DNA from: JAYFNU01 sp964622315
GTDB lineage: Bacteria > Bacillota > Clostridia > Oscillospirales > Ruminococcaceae
DNA length: 5,092 nt
NCBI GenBank assembly: GCA_964622315.1
Contig: CAZUOY010000086.1
Span: 1 to 5,092 of the forward strand
Direction of reading: 5' to 3'
Shown: positions 1 to 5,092 of the stretch, one piece after another
How the letters are laid out: the number at the start of each line of letters is the position of its first letter
Numbering within the stretch: the first letter of the stretch is position 1
Notes under the pieces: model-generated
What the model saw: the letters and a program-made list of their open reading frames with translations, nothing else
Databases searched by the model: none
What the model was told of the DNA's origin: nothing
Translations under genes and position numbers: made by a program

Positions 1-36
1 CAATGTCTGTTTTCCGATATTTTTTCTTGCTCGACT

Positions 37-65
37 AGTATACCAAAAGTTACGGACAAGTGCAA
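37..65 (-). promoter_or_regulatory. sigma-A type promoter firing leftwards out of the window
   Basis: On the minus strand there is a TTGCAC -35 box (plus positions 60-65), a 17-bp spacer and a TATACT -10 box (37-42). Both boxes match the housekeeping consensus well. It lies just after the terminator at 76-101 on the same strand, so it would start a new transcript reading off the left edge. The gene it serves is not visible. Confidence 0.6.
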
Positions 66-75
66 GAAAATTGCG

Positions 76-101
76 AAAAAAACATCGCCTGATTAAAGGC
101 G
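76..101 (-). terminator. Rho-independent terminator of the small tRNA-like RNA
   Basis: Read on the minus strand, a CGCCT/AGGCG stem of 5 bp (arms 97-101 and 86-90) with a 6-nt loop is followed after three bases by seven T (82 down to 76). The stem is short but the U tract is clean. It sits about 60 nt downstream of a consensus promoter on the same strand, which supports termination of a short RNA here. Confidence 0.6.
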
Positions 102-162
102 TTGACGCTAACCCAAAACTGTCACGTTTGGGCTCCCAGCTGAGCTACGAGCCCAAATGCGC
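76..162 (-). ncRNA. candidate small RNA of about 85 nt with a tRNA 5'-half-like hairpin
   Basis: A near-consensus promoter (169-197) and a terminator (76-101) bracket a minus-strand segment with no reading frame of note. Near its 5' end, after the predicted start around 162, the RNA reads GGGCTCGTAGCTCAGCTGGG (154 down to 135), which looks like the acceptor strand plus D arm of a bacterial tRNA. No matching anticodon arm, T arm or 3' acceptor strand follows. Instead TTTGGGCTC (157-149) pairs perfectly with GAGCCCAAA (135-127) around a 13-nt loop. A further TTTTGGG (118-112) could compete for the same CCCAAA. The ends are inferred from the signals only. It could be a decayed tRNA gene still carrying its promoter, or a regulatory or tRNA-mimic RNA. 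I do not recognise a known family. Confidence 0.45.
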
Positions 163-168
163 TTGATT

Positions 169-197
169 ATTATACAAAACTTGCTTTAAAAAGTCAA
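169..197 (-). promoter_or_regulatory. strong sigma-A promoter for the small tRNA-like RNA
   Basis: The minus strand carries TTGACT (192-197) and a perfect TATAAT (169-174) separated by exactly 17 bp. The predicted start is near 162, only a few bases before the tRNA-like hairpin. No start codon with a ribosome binding site follows. The promoter is divergent from the plus-strand tRNA promoter at 251-279. Confidence 0.7.
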
Positions 198-250
198 CAT
201 CATTTATTTGATTGCTGAGCTCTGTTAACATCGGCTTACTCTCTTTGAAA

Positions 251-279
251 TTGACAAAAAACACTTCAGATGATATCAT
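251..279 (+). promoter_or_regulatory. sigma-A promoter of the tRNA-Leu locus
   Basis: A perfect TTGACA -35 box (251-256), a 17-bp spacer and a TATCAT -10 box (274-279) point to the tRNA-Leu tandem at 355 and 473. Transcription would start near 286 and give a leader of about 70 nt that contains the hairpin at 309-327. I see no second promoter between the two tRNA copies, so the intact tRNA probably depends on this one. Confidence 0.7.
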
Positions 280-305
280 ATTATTCACGCAGAAAAGCCT
301 TGCTT

Positions 306-511
306 CGCCTCGGGTGCTTTTCCCGAGTGAAAATCGAGAGCAAAAACATAATATGCGGGTATGGCGGAATTGGCAGACGCGTTAGATTCAGGTAACTGAA
401 CCTTAGTGAGAAGTTATCCGCACCGCCTCGGGCGCTCTTCTCGAGTGAAAATCAAGAACAAAAACTTAATATGCGGATATGGCGGAATTGGCAGACGCGC
501 TGGATTCAGGT
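306..511 (+). repeat. 118-bp tandem duplication covering the tRNA-Leu leader and 5' half
   Basis: Positions 306-393 and 424-511 align without gaps at an offset of 118, with about 9 differences over 88 positions. The shared segment holds a hairpin (CTCGGG 309-314 with CCCGAG 322-327; CTCGGG 427-432 with CTCGAG 440-445), an A-rich stretch and the tRNA from its first base through the anticodon loop. The copies then diverge, but the last 12 bases of the tRNA body (GTTATCCGCACC, 413-424 and 547-558) are identical. This is the mark of an old duplication whose first copy later lost or rearranged its 3' half. Confidence 0.8.
355..424 (+). pseudogene. tRNA-Leu pseudogene (rearranged upstream copy)
   Basis: The first 39 bases are almost those of the intact tRNA-Leu downstream: acceptor strand GCGGGTA, D arm, and the loop TTCAGGT with CAG at the anticodon position. 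The 3' acceptor strand TATCCGC (415-421) can still pair with GCGGGTA using one G-U. Between them the 3' anticodon strand, the long variable arm and a GTTC-type T arm are missing. Instead TTCAG (387-391) is followed by GTAA and its inverse CTGAA (396-400), a small palindrome. The copy is about 16 nt shorter than its partner and ends ACCG rather than ACCA. It is very unlikely to be a working leucine tRNA, but it would be transcribed with the downstream one and might affect processing. Confidence 0.75.
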
Positions 512-559
512 TCCAGTGAAAGCGATTTCATGCAGGTTCAAGTCCTGTTATCCGCACCA
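473..559 (+). tRNA. tRNA-Leu (anticodon CAG)
   Basis: This is a complete class II tRNA of 87 nt including an encoded CCA. The acceptor strand GCGGATA (473-479) pairs with TATCCGC (549-555). The D arm is typical. The anticodon stem CTGGA/TCCAG (500-504, 512-516) encloses TTCAGGT, with CAG at 507-509, so it reads CUG leucine codons. The long variable arm TGAAA-GCGA-TTTCA (517-530) is the hallmark of Leu/Ser/Tyr tRNAs. The T arm CAGGTTCAAGTCCTG (533-547) is canonical and the discriminator is A, as in tRNA-Leu. It is transcribed from the promoter at 251-279 through the pseudogene copy and followed by the terminator at 566-594. Confidence 0.97.
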
Positions 560-565
560 AGAAAA

Positions 566-594
566 AAAGCGGCGGTACAATGTACCGCCGCTTT
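566..594. terminator. bidirectional terminator between tRNA-Leu and the acyltransferase gene
   Basis: AAAGCGGCGGTAC (566-578) pairs perfectly over 13 bp with its complement at 582-594 around a 3-nt loop. On the minus strand the GC-rich stem runs directly into seven T (568 down to 562), making a strong terminator for the acyltransferase gene, whose stop codon lies 11 nt upstream. On the plus strand CTTTACTGTT and then CCTTTTT follow, a weaker tail that can still end the tRNA transcript. Confidence 0.9.
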
Positions 595-605
595 ACTGTT
601 CCTTT

Positions 606-1442
606 TTAGAGTATATCCTCCACTACCTTTTCGGGAGGCGCTTCGAGAAGCTCAGGGTTCTTATAATACTGCTCCATTCGTTTGAACGCGGCGGCGTAAA
701 GAGAACCCGAGCAGATTCGCTCATCCATTACTATGCCGACCGGAATACACTTCTCGTGTACAATCTCGCCCTGCTTACGGCGCGGCACCTCCTCGGCGTT
801 GCCGAGTGCCATTATCATTGTCGTTGTTCCGAAGTTATAAACATGGTGGTAGATATAGTTTGTTCTTATGCTCGCAAGGTTGGTTATTGTCATTGTGCAG
901 TGGAAGGGGCTCGCTTGTATTATGCTTCGCGGAAGTATTCCGCGGTTGTCAGCCCACTTAAAGAGATTAACTCCCAAGCGGCAAAGCCCGGGAATGCTCA
1001 AAAGCGTTTTGATAAGGTTATCCGTTGAGTTTGTGTCACCTGTTCCGCGGTTCTGTTCGACATAATCGTCAAGAATCTTCTGAACGTCGAAGATTGTGTT
1101 GGCGCGGTCGAAGTACATCTTGTTCATTGTGCCCTCAAGCTCGCCCGGCTTTAAAACCACCATTCCTATGGCAACCTCGTTGCGGGCATAGATGCACTTG
1201 TTCACAACAAAACGGTTTAAAAGCGGATACTCCGCGAGCGTACGTACATAAGCCGCGATTACCAGAGCAAGATGGGATATCTTCTTACCCTGCTTGCGCT
1301 TCTCGTTAAGGTAATTCTGCATCGGTTCGAGTGGAATATGAATTTTAATCATGTTCATCGAGTCGCAGCGCTTGTCCATAATATGCGCCGCAACCTGATA
1401 CATAGGCTGTACGGTCTTTAGCCGACGTCCGTCTTTTCGCAT
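606..1442 (-). CDS. stand-alone 2-oxoacid dehydrogenase E2-type acyltransferase domain protein, altered catalytic motif
   Basis: This 278-residue protein matches the catalytic (chloramphenicol-acetyltransferase-like) domain of dihydrolipoamide acyltransferases. Recognisable stretches are the substrate-channel region YPLLNRF (72-78), TITNLAS (185-191), FGTTTMIMALGN (204-215) and the C-terminal region at 236-256. It has no lipoyl domain and no E1/E3-binding domain, and no E1 or E3 gene lies in the window, so it is not an ordinary pyruvate dehydrogenase subunit. The family's DHRxxDG motif reads DERICSG (240-246): Glu241 replaces the catalytic His and Ser245 the Asp. The usual transfer chemistry is therefore doubtful. 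It may use a different mechanism, bind CoA or an acyl group, or act structurally. No signal peptide or membrane segment is visible, so it is presumably cytoplasmic. The start is supported by GGGG (1450-1453) 7 nt upstream. It is a single-gene unit with its own promoter and terminator. Fold assignment is firm; function is unknown. Confidence 0.85.
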   Translation of the reverse strand: MRKDGRRLKTVQPMYQVAAHIMDKRCDSMNMIKIHIPLEPMQNYLNEKRKQGKKISHLALVIAAYVRTLAEYPLLNRFVVNKCIYARNEVAIGMVVLKPGELEGTMNKMYFDRANTIFDVQKILDDYVEQNRGTGDTNSTDNLIKTLLSIPGLCRLGVNLFKWADNRGILPRSIIQASPFHCTMTITNLASIRTNYIYHHVYNFGTTTMIMALGNAEEVPRRKQGEIVHEKCIPVGIVMDERICSGSLYAAAFKRMEQYYKNPELLEAPPEKVVEDIL

Positions 1443-1477
1443 TTTCTGTCCCCTTTAGATTTTTCTTTATATGAGAA

Positions 1478-1499
1478 ATATATAAATTTATTTATATAT
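1478..1499. promoter_or_regulatory. AT-only inverted repeat over the -10 box, possible operator
   Basis: ATATATAAA (1478-1486) and TTTATATAT (1491-1499) are perfect 9-bp inverted arms with a 4-bp spacer. The right arm covers the -10 box of the acyltransferase promoter and the left arm covers the expected start region, where a repressor would sit. The arms are purely A/T, so chance is a real alternative, and I do not recognise a known regulator site. Confidence 0.3.
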
Positions 1500-1519
1500 G
1501 TTTTCCTACTGCTTGTCAA
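1491..1519 (-). promoter_or_regulatory. sigma-A promoter of the acyltransferase gene
   Basis: The minus strand has a perfect TTGACA (1514-1519), a 17-bp spacer and TATAAA (1491-1496). The start site would be near 1484, giving an AT-rich leader of about 40 nt that ends in AAAGGGG ahead of the ATG at 1442. The gene is thus expressed separately from the upstream operon, which ends at 1613-1643. Confidence 0.75.
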
Positions 1520-1612
1520 GCAATTTCGGTATAAGGCTTGTAAATTTGTATAGCCGCACAGCGTACAGCTCCTCTTTTCGTGTTTTTTCCCGAATTACCG
1601 AAAAAACTCATT

Positions 1613-1643
1613 AAAAAGCGCCGCCCAATGGGCGGCGCTTTTT
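1613..1643. terminator. strong terminator ending the aminotransferase/ATP-grasp/lipoprotein operon
   Basis: AAAAAGCGCCGCCC (1613-1626) pairs perfectly with 1630-1643 around the 3-nt loop AAT, a 14-bp stem flanked by A on one side and T on the other. It begins 8 nt after the lipoprotein stop codon on the minus strand and could work in both directions. The stretch from here to the acyltransferase promoter (1520-1612) holds no gene. It contains only an inverted repeat GTTTTTTC/GAAAAAAC (1582-1589, 1600-1607) of unknown meaning. Confidence 0.92.
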
Positions 1644-1651
1644 TCCATAGT

Positions 1652-2821
1652 TTAGGCAGTTCTTAAATCTACGTAATCGTGTTCAATATTCGGCATAAAC
1701 GCAATAACGCTGAAATCTTTAACGTTTGTTCGTCCTAAGACGAAGCGCTCCATATTTACAAGCGTTTTAAGCGATGTTACGTCGCGCAGATAGTAGTTGT
1801 TGTCGAGATACAAATCGGTGAGGTTTGTAAGACCCGCGAGCGGCGTTACGTCGCGTATACTGTTTTGGCTTAAAAGCAGTTCCTTCAGGTTTTTAAGCTC
1901 GGCGAGGGGCGTAAGGTCGCTTATGCTGTTCTTTTGGAGATACAGCACCTCAAGCTGTTTCATCTCAGAAAGCGGCGAAAGGTTTCTAATTCCGTTTGCC
2001 GTAAGACTTAAACGCGTTATTGTTTTTAGCTGTGAAACATTCGTGAGGTTGTTTATGTAATTATATGAAAGGTAAAGATATTCAAGCTTCGGGTGCTCGT
2101 TAAAGATAAGCGGCACATCGTCAATATCGTTGTAATAAACCAGCAGATACTTCAAATTAGCAAAGTGGATAAAGTCGTCAAGCTGCTCCACTTCACCCGC
2201 GCCCGCTCGCTTGTTTCCGCTGTAATTGTCGTAAATCTCGGATTTCGCCGTGCTTTCGGTCTGCGGGGTGGAAAAGAGATAATCCTTGCCGTATATTCTG
2301 ACCTCGTCGATAGAATTAAGCTCGTTGCGCATTATGGTTCCCTCGGGCTTGCCAAGATATTCGCGCACATATGCCTCTATCGTCTCGTCAACAAAAGTAA
2401 CCTCGTAATCGGTGTACTCAAGATACTTATCATAGCTTGCCTGATTTCCCGTTTCGGTGAAGTTATCCCAAAAGAGCTGTTTTGCCTCGTCAACAGCTCC
2501 GCGCGCTTCATAGATAAGCCCCGCCTCGTGCTTGTCGCCAAGCTGTATGTAGATATCCGCCGCCGCCTTATACTCGTTCTTTCCGAGATAAGCCTTTGCT
2601 ATACCTATGTATGCGTCAACATTGTTTTCGTCGAGCGTAAGCGCACTCTTATACTTCTCTATCGCCTTGTCGTACTGATAGCCCGACAGCAGCTCGTTCG
2701 CGTCCTCAATGAGACTCTGAGCCGTTTCGGGCGCACAGCTTGTCAGCAGAAGGATAAGAGACAGTATAATTGCCGCCGAGATAAAGCATAAAGCGCCGCG
2801 CTTTCCTCTTGTTCTTTTCAT
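1652..2821 (-). CDS. lipoprotein with TPR-like repeats and SDS22/internalin-type leucine-rich repeats
   Basis: This 389-residue protein starts with a basic stretch (MKRTRGKR), a hydrophobic segment (about 11-26) and a lipobox LTSC (26-29), so Cys29 should be lipidated and the rest exposed outside the membrane. Residues about 33-120 are helical and TPR-like (GYQYDKAIEKYKSAL, 47-61; then AYIGIAKAYLGKNEYKAAADIY). A charged linker follows. From about 222 to 377 come leucine-rich repeats of 22 residues with the pattern NLxxLxLxxNxIxDLTPLAxLx, beginning near 222, 245, 267, 289, 311, 333 and 356 (one of 23). Such repeats bind proteins or other surface ligands; no enzymatic motif is present. GGTGA lies 4 nt before the ATG and a better GAGGA lies 13 nt before it, so initiation may be modest or coupled. 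It is the last gene of the operon, 33 nt after the ATP-grasp gene. Its ligand cannot be told from sequence. Confidence 0.9.
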   Translation of the reverse strand: MKRTRGKRGALCFISAAIILSLILLLTSCAPETAQSLIEDANELLSGYQYDKAIEKYKSALTLDENNVDAYIGIAKAYLGKNEYKAAADIYIQLGDKHEAGLIYEARGAVDEAKQLFWDNFTETGNQASYDKYLEYTDYEVTFVDETIEAYVREYLGKPEGTIMRNELNSIDEVRIYGKDYLFSTPQTESTAKSEIYDNYSGNKRAGAGEVEQLDDFIHFANLKYLLVYYNDIDDVPLIFNEHPKLEYLYLSYNYINNLTNVSQLKTITRLSLTANGIRNLSPLSEMKQLEVLYLQKNSISDLTPLAELKNLKELLLSQNSIRDVTPLAGLTNLTDLYLDNNYYLRDVTSLKTLVNMERFVLGRTNVKDFSVIAFMPNIEHDYVDLRTA

Positions 2822-2854
2822 ATTTTCACCGCAATCCTCAATTTTTTCAATAGT

Positions 2855-3874
2855 TTAAAGCTTGAAATCGGGGATAATCCTTTTTATCTTGCCTATCAGC
2901 CCTATTCTGGGCTTGTCGGGGTCGGGAAGCTGGGGAAAATCATATCCGGGGAAATCGTTGCCCTCAATTATCGCGGGACCGTCAGGGGTAATGCAGACGT
3001 CCCAGCCGACATATTTTATCTCAGGCACAACCATAGCCGCCGCAAGAACCATTGATTTTATCTCGTCCATATATGGCAGCTTGTATCCTACAAATCTTAT
3101 GCCCGTGTATGGGTGTTCGTCAAAACAGACCAGCTGCTGTGTGTGACCGCGCCCAACAATCTCACCGCAATCAAGGTCAAAATGGCAGGCAACCCCGCCG
3201 TTGTCAAGGTTATCGATAAAGCGTCCGCCGTTGCCCATTTTAAAGCAGGCATAGATAATGTACGGCACGCCGTTCCATACAAGGGTCACTATCCTTAAGC
3301 AGTTAATTGCGCAGGGATAAATTCTGCTTGCTATCTCGTGCTGAACAATCGTTTCCTCAATAAGCCCGAAGTTTTTCTTTGGGTCTTTAAGGTAGCTGTA
3401 CAGCTCATTCGCGTCCTTAAAATCGGAAAGGGTCAGCTTTTCAATACCCTTGCCGCTTTCACCGGAATAGGGCTTTGCGAATACTGCCGTCTTCCCCTCA
3501 CAAAACTTCGCCACTGCGTCCTCGTCTGCGCTTGCAAGGTCAAGTACCGCGCGTCCCAAAAACTTTTTGAATCTCTCGTCAAACACATTCTTCTTATCAA
3601 AAATATATGAGTATTTCTCGTCGTTGAGCATAGATATCAGCTTGCGGTTTTTGAGCCTCGTCATATATGTCTCGCGCTCGGCGTGTTTCATATTGTAAAA
3701 CTCAAAGATGCTGTAATCCTTGTAGCCCGCGCCATAACGGATAAAGCACGCTATCATATCAAAAAAGATTGATATTCTCGCCCGCTTCGTTCGCTTGTGT
3801 ACGTCTGATATCACGCCGCTTAGCTTTTTAAGCGTCGCGCCCTTTACTATCCTCGAAAAGTACTTTAAATCCAT
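2855..3874 (-). CDS. ATP-grasp protein, sugar-transfer-associated type
   Basis: This 339-residue protein resembles the sugar-transfer-associated ATP-grasp family (Pfam ATPgrasp_ST), predicted to ligate a carboxylate to an amine or hydroxyl during surface-polymer or related synthesis. Residues 1-110 form an N-terminal region typical of the family. AKPYSGESGKGI (133-144) is the ATP-binding lysine and glycine-rich loop, EETIVQHE (173-180) the hinge region, NCLRIVT (191-197) and GGRFIDNLDNGG (216-227) family core motifs. YVGWDV (288-293) with IIEGND (302-307) supplies the acidic and Asn metal ligands. The expected catalytic residues therefore appear intact. There is no signal peptide, so it is cytoplasmic. 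Its ATG lies 3 nt after the aminotransferase stop, and AAGGA is 13 nt upstream inside that gene, which suggests translational coupling. Its partner gene suggests a diamino acid as one substrate, but that is inference; no glycosyltransferase is visible here. Confidence 0.87.
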   Translation of the reverse strand: MDLKYFSRIVKGATLKKLSGVISDVHKRTKRARISIFFDMIACFIRYGAGYKDYSIFEFYNMKHAERETYMTRLKNRKLISMLNDEKYSYIFDKKNVFDERFKKFLGRAVLDLASADEDAVAKFCEGKTAVFAKPYSGESGKGIEKLTLSDFKDANELYSYLKDPKKNFGLIEETIVQHEIASRIYPCAINCLRIVTLVWNGVPYIIYACFKMGNGGRFIDNLDNGGVACHFDLDCGEIVGRGHTQQLVCFDEHPYTGIRFVGYKLPYMDEIKSMVLAAAMVVPEIKYVGWDVCITPDGPAIIEGNDFPGYDFPQLPDPDKPRIGLIGKIKRIIPDFKL

Positions 3875-3877
3875 CGG

Positions 3878-5092
3878 TTACAGATTTTCCTTAATAGCGT
3901 TCTTAAGAATATTAAGTCCTTCGAGCAGCACGTCTTCTTCTATTGTGAGTGCCGCCATTATCTTTAGCACCGCGTTTTTTCTTCCCGCCGCTTCGATTAC
4001 CACGCCGCCCTTGAAGCAGGAGGCGATAACCCTTGTGCAAAGCGCGTCGTCAGGGAAAGCGGAGAAATCAATTCCGCAAATCATACCCTTTCCGCGGAAG
4101 GCAAGACGGCTGTCAAGCGGAAGTATCTCTTTTTCGACGTATTTTTTAATTAGCTCGCCCTTTTGCTTCGCCTGCTCGTCCACCTTATGCTCGACCATGT
4201 ATTCCACGCCCGCTTTCGCCGCGACGAAGGAAAGCTGGTTTCCGCGGAAGGTGCCGTTATGCTCGCCCGGCGACCAGATATCGAGCTCCGGCTTGAAAAG
4301 GGTAATTGCCATCGGCATTCCGTAACCGCCAATAGATTTTGAAAGGCAAACCATGTCGGGCTTTATCCCCGCGCTTTCGAAGGAGAAGAAATGTCCCGTT
4401 CTTCCGCAACCGACTTGAATGTCGTCCACAATCAGAAGAATGTCGTTTTTATCGCAGAAAGCACGCACGGCGCGAAGCCATTCGTCGCCCATCTCATATA
4501 CGCCGCCCTCAGCCTGCACCGTTTCAATAACAAGCGCGGCCGGCTTCTCAACACCGGAGTGGTCGTCGTCCACAAGGTGCTGCATATACGCGACGGTATC
4601 AAAATTACCGAACATATACGGCGCGGGTACGTGGGTGACGTTTTCGAGCGGTACGCCCGCTCCTGCGCGGGAATCTTTATCGGTAGTAAGGGCGAGCGCG
4701 CCGAGTGTCATTCCGTGAAACGCGCCCATAAGCGCGAAAACGTTCTGGCGCTTCTTCACCTTTCGCGCAAGCTTAAGCGCGGCTTCGACCGAGTTGGTGC
4801 CCGTAGGACCCGTAAACATTATTTTATAATCAAGTCCGCGCGGCTTCAGTATTTTTTCTTCAAAGGTATCTATAAACTCACGCTTCGGAACTGTATACAT
4901 ATCGAGCGCGTGAATTATTCCGTCCGACTGCAGATACGCGACAAGCTTTTCCTTAATATAGTCGTTATTGTGCCCGTAGTTAAGGGCACCCGCTCCGTTA
5001 AAGAAGTCTATAAACTCCCGCCCGTCCTCGTCGGTATATTTAGAGCCCTTCGCGCTTACAAAAACCGTCGGAAAGCGGCGGCAATACGACCT
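3878..5092 (-). CDS. ectB: diaminobutyrate-2-oxoglutarate aminotransferase (EctB-type), N-terminus outside window
   Basis: The frame is open to the right edge, giving 404 visible residues that begin RSYCRRFPTVFVSAKGS. By comparison with EctB proteins of about 420 residues, roughly the first 10 are missing, and the Met at 4900 is internal. The family is a class III PLP-dependent aminotransferase that converts aspartate semialdehyde and glutamate to 2,4-diaminobutyrate and 2-oxoglutarate in the cytoplasm. Visible-fragment landmarks: FFNGAGALNYGHNN (about 28-42), DGIIHALDMYT (about 57-67), FTGPTGTNSVEAALKLAR (93-110), IVDDIQVGCGRTG (221-233) with the PLP-binding Asp, SKSIGG with the Schiff-base Lys252, and EHNGTFRGN (277-285), which is typical of EctB. 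It heads the visible operon. In ectoine producers ectC normally follows; here an ATP-grasp gene does, so the diaminobutyrate probably goes elsewhere. Related omega-aminotransferase specificity cannot be excluded. Confidence 0.9.
   Translation of the reverse strand, partial: RSYCRRFPTVFVSAKGSKYTDEDGREFIDFFNGAGALNYGHNNDYIKEKLVAYLQSDGIIHALDMYTVPKREFIDTFEEKILKPRGLDYKIMFTGPTGTNSVEAALKLARKVKKRQNVFALMGAFHGMTLGALALTTDKDSRAGAGVPLENVTHVPAPYMFGNFDTVAYMQHLVDDDHSGVEKPAALVIETVQAEGGVYEMGDEWLRAVRAFCDKNDILLIVDDIQVGCGRTGHFFSFESAGIKPDMVCLSKSIGGYGMPMAITLFKPELDIWSPGEHNGTFRGNQLSFVAAKAGVEYMVEHKVDEQAKQKGELIKKYVEKEILPLDSRLAFRGKGMICGIDFSAFPDDALCTRVIASCFKGGVVIEAAGRKNAVLKIMAALTIEEDVLLEGLNILKNAIKENL

Noticed and set aside
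125..159. The 9-bp hairpin as a terminator for either strand
   Set aside because: No T run follows the stem on either strand. The T run lies further on, after a second hairpin at 86-101.
76..197. T-box or other known riboswitch for the gene to the left
   Set aside because: I see no T-box core sequence or other riboswitch signature, and a new promoter (37-65) starts after the terminator, so the RNA does not need to read into the next gene.
355..424. The upstream tRNA copy as a working short tRNA of another identity
   Set aside because: The acceptor stem closes, but no anticodon stem and no GTTC-type T arm can be drawn between 381 and 414.
306..511. CRISPR-like repeats
   Set aside because: Only two copies, with an 88-bp similar segment that contains tRNA sequence. 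This is a tRNA duplication, not a repeat-spacer array.
471..1028. Plus-strand open frame of 185 codons across the tRNA-Leu and the acyltransferase gene
   Set aside because: It runs through an intact tRNA and a strong terminator and lies antisense to a gene with clear homology. It is a shadow frame.
2093..2791. Plus-strand open frame of 232 codons opposite the lipoprotein gene
   Set aside because: The minus strand encodes a signal peptide and regular 22-residue repeats. The plus frame has low-complexity hydrophobic content, no ribosome binding site that I can see and no recognisable domain.
3795..4325. Plus-strand open frame of 176 codons spanning the aminotransferase/ATP-grasp junction
   Set aside because: It is antisense to two clearly homologous genes, rich in Ser and Phe as expected from complementing their codons, and has no domain.

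Overview
The window looks like chromosome from a Clostridia-type Firmicute, perhaps a gut or anaerobic lineage such as Oscillospirales. This rests on Firmicute-style sigma-A promoters (TTGACA/TATAAT-like, 17-bp spacing), strong hairpin-plus-U-tract terminators, a tRNA with encoded CCA, and close resemblance of the E2-like acyltransferase to a family I recall mainly from Clostridia. The genus cannot be fixed from the sequence alone.

Layout. Positions 1-605 hold RNA genes and signals. On the minus strand a promoter near the left edge (37-65) fires out of the window. Behind it is a compact promoter/tRNA-D-arm-like hairpin/terminator unit (about 76-197) that would make an undescribed RNA of about 85 nt. 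Divergently, a plus-strand promoter (251-279) drives a tRNA-Leu locus built as a 118-bp tandem duplication. The first tRNA copy (355-424) is decayed or rearranged; the second (473-559) is an intact tRNA-Leu(CAG). A two-way terminator (566-594) separates this from the protein genes.

Positions 606-1519 hold a single-gene minus-strand unit with its own promoter. It encodes a stand-alone 2-oxoacid dehydrogenase E2-type acyltransferase domain with no lipoyl domain, in which the catalytic His and Asp of the DHRxxDG motif are replaced (DERICSG).

Positions 1613-5092 hold the end of a minus-strand operon read from right to left: an EctB-type diaminobutyrate aminotransferase (N-terminus outside the window), an ATP-grasp protein of the sugar-transfer-associated type starting 3 nt after the aminotransferase stop, a lipoprotein with TPR-like and leucine-rich repeats 33 nt further on, and a strong terminator. 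No ectoine synthase (EctC) follows the EctB homologue. My inference is that the operon makes an activated or conjugated diamino acid, perhaps for a surface polymer or small peptide-like product, rather than ectoine. The lipoprotein may be its surface-exposed partner.
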